Assembly: GCF_007923355.1 (NCBI RefSeq)
Contig: NZ_VOGO01000007.1
Location: 186,001 to 250,000 of the forward strand
From: Falsiphaeobacter marinintestinus
GTDB taxonomy: Bacteria > Pseudomonadota > Alphaproteobacteria > Rhodobacterales > Rhodobacteraceae
Direction: 5' to 3'
Length of the DNA: 64,000 nt
A program made the translations under genes and the position numbers. Every line of letters starts with the position of its first letter. Position 1 is the first letter of the stretch. The notes below the pieces were generated by a model. That model saw only the letters and a list, made by a program, of their open reading frames with translations. It did not search any database and was not told the DNA's origin. Below are positions 8,290-16,700 of the stretch, piece after piece.

Positions 8290-9885
8290 ATGTTCAACGT
8301 CAAACGCCGTCGCGTTCTGGCCGGGGTCGCCACGTCATTGGCCCTGGTCCTTGGCACGCAAGGGCTCGGAACTGCTGCGCAGGCCGAAACCAATCTGAAA
8401 GTGGTGCCGCATTCGGGGTTGAAGATCCTCGATCCGATCTGGACCACTGCGTATATCACGCGCAACCATGGATACATGATCTATGACACGCTGTTTGCCA
8501 TGGATATGGATGGCAACGTGCATCCGCAAATGGTCGATAGTGTCGAACGTTCGGCCGATGGGCTGACCGTCACCATCACACTGCGGGATGGAATGACATG
8601 GCACGATGGTGCGCCGGTCACGGCCACGGATACCGTTGCGTCGATCAAGCGCTGGGGCGGCAAGGACGCCATGGGGCAGAAGATGATGTCGTTCGTTGAC
8701 GATCTGTCGGCGGCGGATGACAAGACCATGGTGTTCAAGCTGAATGCGCCGACCGGATTGGTGGAACTGGCGCTGGCCAAGCCATCGTCGAACGTGCCGT
8801 TCATGATGCCGGCACGGATTGCTGCGACACCGGGTGACGAGCAGATCGCCGAGTATATCGGATCTGGCCCGTTCATGTTCAACAACGAAGAATGGGAGCC
8901 GGGCGTTAAGGTTGTCTATGACAAGTTCGACGCCTATGTGCCGCGCGACGAGCCGACCAACGGCTTTGCCGGGGCCAAGGTGGCCAAGGTTGACCGTGTG
9001 ACCTGGACTCCGAACCGCGACATTCAACAGGCGATTAACGCGCTGAACGCCGGTGAGATCGATATCATCGAGTCCACTCCGCCGGATCTGCTGCCACTGG
9101 TGGAAGAGGGCGGTGAGGCCTATACCCAGTCGCCCAACCTGTCGGGCCTGCAGTATACGTTCCGCTTTAACGTGCTGCACCCGCCGTTCGACAACCCGAA
9201 GATCCGTCAGGCGCTGCTGTATGCGTTCAACCAGGAAGATTTCCTGGAGGCGACCATTGGTGATCCGAACTATTTTCAGGTCTGCAAAGCCATGTTCATC
9301 TGTGGCCTGCCGTTCGAAACTGACGCCCACATGGATGGCCTGCTGGAATCGAACTTTGCCAAGGCCAAGGAACTGCTGGCCGAAGCCGGGTATGACGGCA
9401 CGCCGGTTGTGCTGATGCATTCGACCAACGTTCCGGTTCTGACGAACCTGGCGCCAGTGGCCAAGGACCTGATGGAAGCGATCGGTCTGAATGTTGACAT
9501 GCAGTCGATGGACTGGTCGACGCTGGTGGCACGTCGCTCGAAGAAGGACGCCCCTGCCGATGGTGGCTGGAATGCCTTCCTGACGGCTTGGGATGCAGGC
9601 GATCTGTTCAACCCGCTGGCGATGGCCTTCCTGAATGCGTCTTGTGACAAGGCGCTGTTTGGCTGGCCCTGTGACGAGCAGATCGAAAAGCTGCGCGATG
9701 ACTTTGCGCGCGCAACCAGCTTTGACGAGCAAAAGGCCATTGTTGAGGCACTGCAGGCCCGTTGGGTTGAATATCCGACCCATATTCACCTCGGCCAGTG
9801 GAACACGCCATCGACCTTGCGTAACAATGTGACAGGTTATCTGTCGGCAGGTGTTCCGGTGTTCTGGAACGTCGAAAAGAACTGA
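8290..9885 (+). CDS. ABC transporter solute-binding protein, family 5 (DppA/OppA-like)
   Basis: Periplasmic receptor for peptides or similar ligands. The N-terminus has a twin-arginine-like KRRRVLAG followed by a hydrophobic stretch and a likely cleavage site after AQA at about residue 32. The mature part has family-5 features such as LRDGMTWHDGAPVTA and FRFNVLHPPFDNPKIRQAL. 531 residues, normal length; the ATG has a GGGAGAG site. First gene of a four-gene operon and followed by a GC-rich stem-loop, which commonly keeps binding-protein mRNA more abundant than that of the membrane genes. The ligand is unknown; the nearby peptidase and amidase suggest peptides or amides. Confidence 0.92.
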   Translation: MFNVKRRRVLAGVATSLALVLGTQGLGTAAQAETNLKVVPHSGLKILDPIWTTAYITRNHGYMIYDTLFAMDMDGNVHPQMVDSVERSADGLTVTITLRDGMTWHDGAPVTATDTVASIKRWGGKDAMGQKMMSFVDDLSAADDKTMVFKLNAPTGLVELALAKPSSNVPFMMPARIAATPGDEQIAEYIGSGPFMFNNEEWEPGVKVVYDKFDAYVPRDEPTNGFAGAKVAKVDRVTWTPNRDIQQAINALNAGEIDIIESTPPDLLPLVEEGGEAYTQSPNLSGLQYTFRFNVLHPPFDNPKIRQALLYAFNQEDFLEATIGDPNYFQVCKAMFICGLPFETDAHMDGLLESNFAKAKELLAEAGYDGTPVVLMHSTNVPVLTNLAPVAKDLMEAIGLNVDMQSMDWSTLVARRSKKDAPADGGWNAFLTAWDAGDLFNPLAMAFLNASCDKALFGWPCDEQIEKLRDDFARATSFDEQKAIVEALQARWVEYPTHIHLGQWNTPSTLRNNVTGYLSAGVPVFWNVEKN

Positions 9886-9902
9886 TCGGGCAACCGGTTA
9901 TG

Positions 9903-9928
9903 ACCGCGGCGGGTGCGCCTGCCGCGGT
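9903..9928 (+). promoter_or_regulatory. intercistronic stem-loop after the binding-protein gene
   Basis: Arms ACCGCGGC / GCCGCGGT are perfect complements around a G/C-rich loop, with no T tract. Placement between binding-protein and permease genes fits partial termination or 3' mRNA protection. Confidence 0.6.
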
Positions 9929-9959
9929 ATACTGAGCAACGAACGACAAGGCGGGACGC

Positions 9960-10901
9960 GTGGCCTATTATCTTCTCAAAAGGCTTATTGCGACGATCCC
10001 GGTGATGCTGGTCGTCGCGGTTTTCATCTTCCTTCTGTTGCGGCTGACGCCGGGGGATCCGGCAGCGATGATCGCGGGCGATTTCGCCAGCGAGGCGCAA
10101 GTGGCCGAGATCCGCGAAAAGCTGGGCCTGAACGACCCGCTTCTGGTTCAGTTCGGCATCTGGATCGGCAATATTTTCCAGGGCGACCTGGGCGAAAGTT
10201 TCTTCTTTAAAAAGCAGGTGACCGACCTGATCATGGCGCGGATCGAACCGACGCTGTCGCTGTCGGTGGTCACCATCATCCTGACCGTATCGATTGCTGT
10301 CCCGATGGGCGTGGTTGCGGCGTACCGGCAGGGCACATGGTTGGACCGGACCGTGATGGCGTTTTCGGTGCTGGGCTTTTCGATCCCGGTCTTTGTGATC
10401 GGATTTGCGTTTATCTATATCTTCTCGCTGGAGCTTAAATGGCTACCGGTGCAGGGCTATCAGCGACTGAGCGAAGGGGTCGGGGGCTGGCTGAAGCACC
10501 TGATCCTGCCATCGCTGGCGCTGTCGGTGATCTTTGTTGCGTTCATCGCGCGGATGACCCGGACCTCGGTTCTTGAGGTTCTGGGGGAGGATTACATCCG
10601 CACGGCACGCGCCAAAGGGCAGACCGAAACCAAGGTGCTGGTACGCCATGCGCTGCGTAATGCGGCGGTGCCGATTGTGACCGTGATCGGGTTTGCCTTT
10701 GCAATCCTGATTGGCGGCGTCGTGGTGACGGAAAGCGTGTTCAATATTCCCGGGCTTGGGTTGCTGACGGTTGATGCCGTGCTGAACCGCGATTTCCCGA
10801 CAATTCAGGCCGTCGTGCTGTTGTTTTCGATGATCTACGTGCTGATCAACCTGATAATCGATTTGAGTTACACCGTGCTTGACCCAAGGATCCGCTACTG
10901 A
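9960..10901 (+). CDS. ABC transporter permease (DppB-like)
   Basis: Inner-membrane permease of the peptide/nickel ABC class. 313 residues with a first membrane segment (RLIATIPVMLVVAVFIFLLL), the family motif LTPGDPA, and the cytoplasmic EAA loop (DYIRTARAKG) that contacts the ATPase. It starts with GTG at 9960; no in-frame ATG fits better and AAGGCGGG lies just upstream. Its stop overlaps the next start in TGATG, indicating translational coupling with the second permease. Confidence 0.93.
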   Translation: MAYYLLKRLIATIPVMLVVAVFIFLLLRLTPGDPAAMIAGDFASEAQVAEIREKLGLNDPLLVQFGIWIGNIFQGDLGESFFFKKQVTDLIMARIEPTLSLSVVTIILTVSIAVPMGVVAAYRQGTWLDRTVMAFSVLGFSIPVFVIGFAFIYIFSLELKWLPVQGYQRLSEGVGGWLKHLILPSLALSVIFVAFIARMTRTSVLEVLGEDYIRTARAKGQTETKVLVRHALRNAAVPIVTVIGFAFAILIGGVVVTESVFNIPGLGLLTVDAVLNRDFPTIQAVVLLFSMIYVLINLIIDLSYTVLDPRIRY

Positions 10902-11815
10902 TGACTGAAGCTGTCGCGCTGTCTCCGACCCAATTGACGCTGCGCCGAGTCTTTGGCCACCCGTCGGTTTTGATTGGCGGGTCGCTGGTGCTGGTGATCT
11001 GTCTTATGGCGATTTTTGCGCCGTTTCTGGGCACGATTGATCCCAACCTGAACTCGACCTCGACCCGGCTGAAACCACCGGGATACGAAGGGGTCATGAA
11101 GATTTACACCGACGAGGGACGGGTCAAAGTGCCGGTCACCTATCGTCTGGGGTCGGACACGCTGGGGCGCGATGTGTATTCGCGCGTGATCTATGGCGCG
11201 CGGATATCGCTGGTGGTTGGCGTATCGGTGGCGGCGATTTCGATCTTTCTGGGCATGATCATCGGGTTGGTTGCGGGGTATTTCCGACGGCTTGACGGCT
11301 TTATCATGCGGATCATGGACGGGTTGATGGCGATCCCTGCGATCCTTTTGGCGATTGCGGTTGTGTCGGTGTTCAACGCCGGGCTGACCAGCGTGATCAT
11401 TGCCATTGTCGTGCCCGAAGTGCCGCGCGTCGTGCGGCTGGTGCGATCCATGGTGCTGTCGATCCGCGAAGAACCTTATGTCGAGGCGGCGATCACAGCG
11501 GGCACGCGGGTGCATCTTTTGCTGATCCGCCACATATTGCCCAACACACTGGCGCCGCTGATCGTGCAGGGGACGTTTATTGTGGCCTCGGCGATCATCG
11601 TCGAAGCGATCCTGTCGTTCCTAGGTCTTGGCATTCCGGCGGATGAGGTGCCGACATGGGGCAACATCATGGGTGCTGCGCGCGAGAACTTTCAATTGCA
11701 TCCACACCAGATCCTGTATCCGGGTGTGATCCTTGCGGTCACGGTGCTGGCGGTGAACATGCTGGGCGATGGTCTGCGTGATACGCTGGATCCCCGCTTT
11801 GCCAAACGTGTGTGA
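10901..11815 (+). CDS. ABC transporter permease (DppC-like)
   Basis: Second inner-membrane permease of the importer, 304 residues. It has the typical N-terminal membrane segment (VLIGGSLVLVICLMAIFAPF), a periplasmic loop with LGSDTLGRDVYSR, and the EAA loop (EEPYVEAAITAGTR). It overlaps the upstream permease by one base and is followed within a few bases by the fused ATPase, so all form one transcription unit from 8290 to 13469. Confidence 0.93.
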   Translation: MTEAVALSPTQLTLRRVFGHPSVLIGGSLVLVICLMAIFAPFLGTIDPNLNSTSTRLKPPGYEGVMKIYTDEGRVKVPVTYRLGSDTLGRDVYSRVIYGARISLVVGVSVAAISIFLGMIIGLVAGYFRRLDGFIMRIMDGLMAIPAILLAIAVVSVFNAGLTSVIIAIVVPEVPRVVRLVRSMVLSIREEPYVEAAITAGTRVHLLLIRHILPNTLAPLIVQGTFIVASAIIVEAILSFLGLGIPADEVPTWGNIMGAARENFQLHPHQILYPGVILAVTVLAVNMLGDGLRDTLDPRFAKRV

Positions 11816-11819
11816 GGCC

Positions 11820-13469
11820 GTGGTGAACGCTGACCCTTCTGAATATGTTCTTGAGGTCAAGAACCAATATGTTCTTGAGGTCAAGAACCTGACCGTGAGC
11901 CTGCCGAAAAGCGGCGACCGTGCCAATGCCATCGAAAACATCAGTTTCGGCGTGAAACCCGGTGAAATCGTATGTGTCGTGGGCGAAAGCGGATCTGGCA
12001 AGTCTGTGACGGCCTCGGCCGTCATGGGGTTGCTGCCGGCGGCGTTGAAGCCGGTGAATGGCGAGACTCTGCTGGACGGAGAGAACACGCTGGCCGCCAG
12101 CAAATCGCGCTTGCGAGATCTGCGCGGCACCCGGATGGCGATGATCTTTCAGGAGCCGATGACGGCGCTGAACCCGGTGGCCAGGGTCGGTGAACAGATC
12201 GCCGAGGTGCTGGAAATTCACACGACTCTGTCGGCGTCCGAGCGGCGGCGCAAGGCGATCGAGATCATGGAATCGGTGCATCTGCCGGACCCGGAAAAGA
12301 TGGTCGATGCTTATCCGCATCAGCTGTCGGGGGGGCAGCGGCAACGCATCATGATCGCGACGGCTTTGGTGCTGGACCCGGCGTTGCTGATTGCGGACGA
12401 GCCGACCACGGCGCTGGATGTGACCACGCAGGCGCAGATTTTAACGCTGGTCAAGGAAATGCAGGAACGCCGCGGGACCGGCGTTTTGTTCATCACCCAT
12501 GACTTTGGGGTTGTTGCCGAGATCGCTGACCGCGTTGTGGTGATGCAGAACGGGCGGGTTGTCGAACAGGGCACACGGGATGAGGTTCTGATGAACCCGC
12601 AGCAGCCTTATACACAGATGCTGGTTGCCTCGGTTCCCAGCATGACCCCGCCCGAGCGGGACAGTGTCGGTGGCGATATGGCGATTGAGGTCGTCAAGCT
12701 GGACAAAGAATACGGCACCAAAGGCCTGTTCGGGAATGGCCGTGTGGTTCTGGCGGCCTCGAACGTTGATCTGCATGTGCGCAAGGGTGAAACGCTGGGA
12801 ATTGTGGGCGAGTCCGGGTCAGGCAAATCCACCGTTGCGCGTTGCATTGCGCGGCTGATTGCGCCGACATCGGGCTCGATCAGCCTGCATGGCACGGAAA
12901 TTGCCACCTTGCCGGAATCCAAACTGCGCCCGCATCGTCGCAAGGTGCAGATCGTGTTTCAGGACCCGTACCGATCACTGAACCCGCGTCGCAATATCGG
13001 TCTGTCGCTGATCGAGGCCCCGATGAATTTCGGCATGGCCAAACCCGAGGCAATGGCCAAGGCGCGTGAGCTGATGGAACTGGTCGGCTTGCAGGGGGAT
13101 GCGTTAGATCGGTTTCCGCACCAGTTTTCCGGTGGGCAGCGACAACGGATTTGTATCGCCCGCGCGCTGATGGTCGAACCCGAGGTTCTGATCGCGGACG
13201 AGGCCGTGTCGGCGCTGGACGTGTCGGTCCAGGCGCAGGTGCTGGATCTGTTGGATGATATTCGCGAGCGATACAATCTGGCGATGCTGTTCATCACCCA
13301 TGACCTGCGGGTTGCTGCGCAGATTTGCGACCGGCTGATCGTGATGAACAAGGGCGTTGTGGTGGAGCAGGGGCTGACGGCACAGGTGTTTTCCAGCCCG
13401 AGCCATGAATACACCCGGTTGCTGCTGGACGCCGCGCCCGGAACGGACGCGCAGTTCGGGGCCGGTTGA
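11820..13469 (+). CDS. dipeptide-type ABC transporter, fused double ATP-binding protein (DppD-DppF)
   Basis: A single chain carrying two ABC ATPase domains that elsewhere are separate proteins. Each half has Walker A GESGSGKS, an LSGGQRQR or FSGGQRQR signature, and Walker B followed by DE (ADEPTTALD, ADEAVSALD). I start at GTG 11820 (549 residues); GTG 11823 is equally possible, while the frame's upstream ATG lies inside the permease gene. Codons after the start contain an exact 24-bp tandem duplication that repeats eight residues before the first beta strand. Last gene of the importer operon. Confidence 0.92.
   Translation: MVNADPSEYVLEVKNQYVLEVKNLTVSLPKSGDRANAIENISFGVKPGEIVCVVGESGSGKSVTASAVMGLLPAALKPVNGETLLDGENTLAASKSRLRDLRGTRMAMIFQEPMTALNPVARVGEQIAEVLEIHTTLSASERRRKAIEIMESVHLPDPEKMVDAYPHQLSGGQRQRIMIATALVLDPALLIADEPTTALDVTTQAQILTLVKEMQERRGTGVLFITHDFGVVAEIADRVVVMQNGRVVEQGTRDEVLMNPQQPYTQMLVASVPSMTPPERDSVGGDMAIEVVKLDKEYGTKGLFGNGRVVLAASNVDLHVRKGETLGIVGESGSGKSTVARCIARLIAPTSGSISLHGTEIATLPESKLRPHRRKVQIVFQDPYRSLNPRRNIGLSLIEAPMNFGMAKPEAMAKARELMELVGLQGDALDRFPHQFSGGQRQRICIARALMVEPEVLIADEAVSALDVSVQAQVLDLLDDIRERYNLAMLFITHDLRVAAQICDRLIVMNKGVVVEQGLTAQVFSSPSHEYTRLLLDAAPGTDAQFGAG
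11842..11889 (+). repeat. exact 24-bp tandem duplication inside the ATPase gene
   Basis: 11842-11865 and 11866-11889 are identical. The unit is in frame (8 codons) and encodes YVLEVKN twice. It looks like a recent slippage or duplication event at the N-terminus. Confidence 0.95.
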
Positions 13470-13511
13470 ACCGGTTCCGGCATATTCCGGGTCGGACGCG
13501 CAGAAACGCGC

Positions 13512-13540
13512 TTGACGGGCCTGCGTGCATCGCCTAATCA
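13512..13540 (+). promoter_or_regulatory. probable tRNA-Asp promoter
   Basis: TTGACG and TAATCA separated by 17 bases, ending 11 bases before the tRNA. The -35 is good, the -10 is weak. Confidence 0.4.
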
Positions 13541-13551
13541 GCCCCTCACGC

Positions 13552-13628
13552 GCGGTTGTAGCTCAGCTGGTTAGAGTACCGGCCTGTCACGCCGGGGGTC
13601 GCGGGTTCGAGCCCCGTCAACCGCGCCA
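13552..13628 (+). tRNA. tRNA-Asp (anticodon GTC)
   Basis: Acceptor GCGGTTG pairs with CAACCGC, discriminator G and encoded CCA. The anticodon stem CCGGC/GCCGG encloses CTGTCAC with anticodon GTC. The T arm GGGTTCGAGCCC is intact. Confidence 0.97.
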
Positions 13629-13770
13629 CTTCTGTCTCTCATTTGCACGCCATCCAGCCTTCCATTGCCGGGTTGGTTGATGTTTGCCATTTTTGCTCCA
13701 TATTTGCTTGGTAACCAGTTCATAACTGCGCGCCCCGAACAACCAGCCGCAGATCGTTAAGAGGCAGTCA

Positions 13771-14847
13771 ATGGCGGATCCTTACGTATCCGAAGTCAAA
13801 TATCTGGGCGGTGCGTCCCTGGATTTTATCGAAATTGCGGTCGATGCCGGGACGGATGTGTCCAGTATCGTTGTGACCGTTTACAATGCTAACGGCTCTG
13901 TCCGGACGACCAACACGCTGGAATTCCTTGCCTCCACCGAGTTTGGCAAAGATATCTATGTCATCAACACGGTTGAGTCCTCGACGTTCAACGGTCTGAA
14001 CAAAAGAGGCGCGGTGTCGCTGAGCGATGACACGACCGTCTATCAGTTTATCTCGTTCGATGACGGAGCGCCGGTCACGGCCAACAGCGGTCCGGCAGAC
14101 ACCATGACATCGGATCAGATCGGCCAGGCCGGCGGCGGGGAATCGCTGTTGAGCACCGATGGCGGGGCGAGCTATGTCGTGCAATCGCCACCCACGCCGG
14201 GCACCATCCCATGTTTTGTTGCCGGGACGCGGATTGCCACGCCGGATGGCGCGGTGTCTGTGGAGCTTCTGAAACCGGGCGCGCTTGTCTGCGACGCTCA
14301 GGGCGGCGTGTTGCGCGTGCTGCAGGTGTTGCACCGCCGGGTCAGTGCTGCTGATGTCATCACCCATCCGACGATGCGCCCGGTGCGGATCAGCGCAGGC
14401 GCGTTGGGGCACGGAACGCCCGAACGCGATCTCTTGGTGTCACGGCAACATCGGGTGGCCGTCAGGTCGCCAGTGGTGGAACGTATGTTCGGCTGCTCAG
14501 AAAGCCTGGTGGCCGCAGCGCGATTGCTGGAACTGGACGGGGTCGATCTGATTCGGGAGCCAAAGCGGCTGACCTATTGCCACCTGCTTTTGGAACGCCA
14601 CGGATTGGTTCTGGCCGAAGGCGCGCCTTGCGAAAGCTTCCTGATTGCGCCCGTGTCCGTTGATGCGGTGTCTGATCAGGCGCGGGACAGGATCGTGTCG
14701 TTCTTCCCGCAAGCGATGATGCCGGGCTTCCGGGCGCAAACCTGTGCGCATATCCCCGGGAACCGGCAGCAGAAACGGCTGATCTGGCGCCATCTGAAAA
14801 ACGACAAACCGCTGATTTCAAACGTGTCGGCTAAAGTCACAGGCTGA
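13771..14847 (+). CDS. Hint-domain (hedgehog/intein-type) protein
   Basis: 358 residues in two parts. The first 145 or so form a beta-rich domain of unknown type (VKYLGGASLDFIEIAVD onward) that may bind or be presented outside the cell. From Cys148 a Hint_2-type domain begins (PCFVAGTRIATPDG), with a later conserved SRQHRV block. Such domains self-cleave in inteins and hedgehog proteins; in Rhodobacterales they are common on large secreted proteins but their activity is mostly untested. No classical signal peptide is visible. Start at the ATG at 13771 with an AAGAGG site. The gene follows tRNA-Asp and stands alone. Confidence 0.85.
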   Translation: MADPYVSEVKYLGGASLDFIEIAVDAGTDVSSIVVTVYNANGSVRTTNTLEFLASTEFGKDIYVINTVESSTFNGLNKRGAVSLSDDTTVYQFISFDDGAPVTANSGPADTMTSDQIGQAGGGESLLSTDGGASYVVQSPPTPGTIPCFVAGTRIATPDGAVSVELLKPGALVCDAQGGVLRVLQVLHRRVSAADVITHPTMRPVRISAGALGHGTPERDLLVSRQHRVAVRSPVVERMFGCSESLVAAARLLELDGVDLIREPKRLTYCHLLLERHGLVLAEGAPCESFLIAPVSVDAVSDQARDRIVSFFPQAMMPGFRAQTCAHIPGNRQQKRLIWRHLKNDKPLISNVSAKVTG

Positions 14848-14874
14848 TGCAAGGCAGTGCGGTGCGATATGCGC

Positions 14875-14961
14875 CAACCGCAGCGCGCGGGGACCCCGCG
14901 CGCTGCCCGGCCCAACGCCCGGGGCGGGCAGCGCCAGATGCCTGTCCTCGGGGGGCGGGAG
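14875..14961 (+). repeat. intergenic repeat with perfect palindrome (copy 1)
   Basis: Begins CAACCGCAG and ends CGGGAG. It contains a 27-base palindrome at 14880-14906 (arms GCAGCGCGCGGGG and complement around one A) followed by GGCCCAAC. A second copy of nearly equal length lies at 21737-21824. Sits between the convergent Hint and dipeptidase genes, so it may end transcription from both sides. Confidence 0.7.
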
Positions 14962-14968
14962 ATCTTCG

Positions 14969-16357
14969 TTACCTGGTCAAAGCGTCAAGGATGCGCGCCC
15001 AGCTGCGCATGCCTTTGTGAAAGCTCTTCACGTCGTACTTTTCGTTTGGTGAATGGATCGCGTCGTCGTCATTGGCATAGCCGACCAGCATCGAATCCAG
15101 TCCCAGGATCGACTTGAAGAACCCGGCAATCGGGATTGACCCGCCCATGCCGCAGAATACGGCCTCGCGGTTCCATTCATCCGACAGCGCGCCGCGTGCA
15201 GCTTCGAATTCCGGGCGGGCAATGTTCATGACCGAGGCGGGCGAGCCGTCCAGATCCTGATTCCAGACCACTTTGGCGTCGACCGACAGGCGGTCTTCGA
15301 CATGTTTGCGGATTTTGACACGCAACGCGTCCGGATCCATGTCGCCGACCAGACGGCAGGTGATTTTGCAATGCGCTTCTGAGGGGATCACCGTTTTGGT
15401 GCCGGCCCCCATATAGCCGCCCCACATGCCGTTCACCTCCAGCGTCGGGCGGGCCCATTGCTGCTCCAGTGTCGAATAGCCGGTTTCGCCGTGTGGAACG
15501 CTATAGCCGACCGAATTCAGATACTCGGCCTCGTCAAAGCCGCAGGTCTGCCATTGGCGCAGCTGATCTGCGGGCACCTCGTGGACGCCCTCGTAAAACC
15601 CGTCCACGGCGACCTTACCGGTCTCGTCATCATGGAACGTTGCGACGATCTTTGCGATTTCGCGCAGCGGGTTCAGGCCGGGGCCGCCGTAATGGCCCGA
15701 ATGCAGATCGATGCGGGGGCCGATAATGGTGAATTCGTCCTTCAGCATCCCGCGCAACTGCGAGGCAATCGACGGCACGCCGCGTGATACCATTGAGGTG
15801 TCGCAGATCAACGCCAGATCGGCTTTCAGTTCGTCCGCATGCTGTTCCATGAAGGGCACCAGTGACGGCGATCCGGATTCTTCTTCGCCCTCAAAGAAAA
15901 ACGTGATGCGGCAGGGCAGGGAACCGTGCACGTCTTGCCATGCCCGGCAGGCTTCGACAAAGGTCATCAGCTGGCCTTTGTCGTCCGACGAACCACGCCC
16001 GCGAATGACTTGCCCGTGTTCGGTGTCCTGCAACTCAGGCTCGAACGGCGGCGAGGTCCACAACTCAAGCGGATCGACGGGCTGGACGTCGTAATGCCCG
16101 TAGAACAGCAAATGCGGCACGCCGTCATTTGCTTCGCCGACATGTCCGACCACCATCGGATGGCCCGGGGTCGGGCGTTTGGCTGCGTCGATGCCGATGC
16201 TTTTAAGATCTGCGACCAGCCAGTCAGCGGCGGCGTCACAGTAAGCCTTGAAGGCCGGATCGGTCGAGATCGACGGGATGCGCAGCAGGGTCATCAACCG
16301 GTCGGTGGCCTTGGGCAGGTCCGAATCGATTTTGTTCAGAACGTCATCAAGTGACAT
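14969..16357 (-). CDS. M20 family dipeptidase
   Basis: A dinuclear zinc dipeptidase. Metal and catalytic residues are visible: His88 and Asp90 in YGHYDVQPVDP, Asp125/126 in RGSSDDKG, and the Glu cluster EGEEESGS around 157-163. 462 residues from the ATG at 16357, a normal length; AGGAG lies about eleven bases upstream and the frame's 21-residue upstream extension looks non-coding. It likely splits di- or tripeptides delivered by importers such as the one at 8.3-13.5 kb. Convergent with the Hint gene and divergent from hemA. Confidence 0.92.
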   Translation of the reverse strand: MSLDDVLNKIDSDLPKATDRLMTLLRIPSISTDPAFKAYCDAAADWLVADLKSIGIDAAKRPTPGHPMVVGHVGEANDGVPHLLFYGHYDVQPVDPLELWTSPPFEPELQDTEHGQVIRGRGSSDDKGQLMTFVEACRAWQDVHGSLPCRITFFFEGEEESGSPSLVPFMEQHADELKADLALICDTSMVSRGVPSIASQLRGMLKDEFTIIGPRIDLHSGHYGGPGLNPLREIAKIVATFHDDETGKVAVDGFYEGVHEVPADQLRQWQTCGFDEAEYLNSVGYSVPHGETGYSTLEQQWARPTLEVNGMWGGYMGAGTKTVIPSEAHCKITCRLVGDMDPDALRVKIRKHVEDRLSVDAKVVWNQDLDGSPASVMNIARPEFEAARGALSDEWNREAVFCGMGGSIPIAGFFKSILGLDSMLVGYANDDDAIHSPNEKYDVKSFHKGMRSWARILDALTR

Positions 16358-16700
16358 GGGGGAGGGCTCCTGATTGGCGGGGTGTTTTGGTCGCGCGGAG
16401 CCTAGCAGCGCCAGCGGCACAGTCCAGAGGCGGCTGCGCGACGCCTATCGGAAACAGGAAATGCGTCACGTTGCGGTACTTTTTGACAAATTGACGACCT
16501 GCGGCGTTTCGATTTATTGAGCCGGGTGGACGAACGCTTTACTTGATACAAGTCAAAGCTGCGACATCTGCTCCTGGGTTAGGCAGTTGCTAAGGACGAA
16601 AAGAGTCTGTATCCATTCATGAATGCGAATGCGTTCGCAATGGGAGGCCGACGCTTTGTGCCGAAAAGGCCAGGGGACGGAATACGAATTGGAGGACAGG
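16358..16700. other. divergent regulatory region between the dipeptidase and hemA
   Basis: 343 bases with no gene. It contains the FNR-type box at 16543-16556 and a TTGACA at 16483-16488 without a convincing -10. A short open frame joined to hemA from 16623 is rejected as part of the untranslated leader. Confidence 0.6.
16543..16556 (+). promoter_or_regulatory. FNR/FnrL-type binding site upstream of hemA
   Basis: TTGAT-ACAA-GTCAA, one base off the consensus TTGAT-N4-ATCAA, about 145 bases before the hemA start. FnrL control of hemA is established in Rhodobacter; control here is inferred from the site. Confidence 0.7.

Noticed and set aside
5039-13628. tRNA genes as integration sites
   Set aside because: I saw no repeated tRNA 3' ends, integrase gene or composition break next to either tRNA.
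16623-16700. Upstream extension of hemA
   Set aside because: [10 protein letters not shown]... does not match HemA proteins, and GGAGG is placed for the GTG at 16701.
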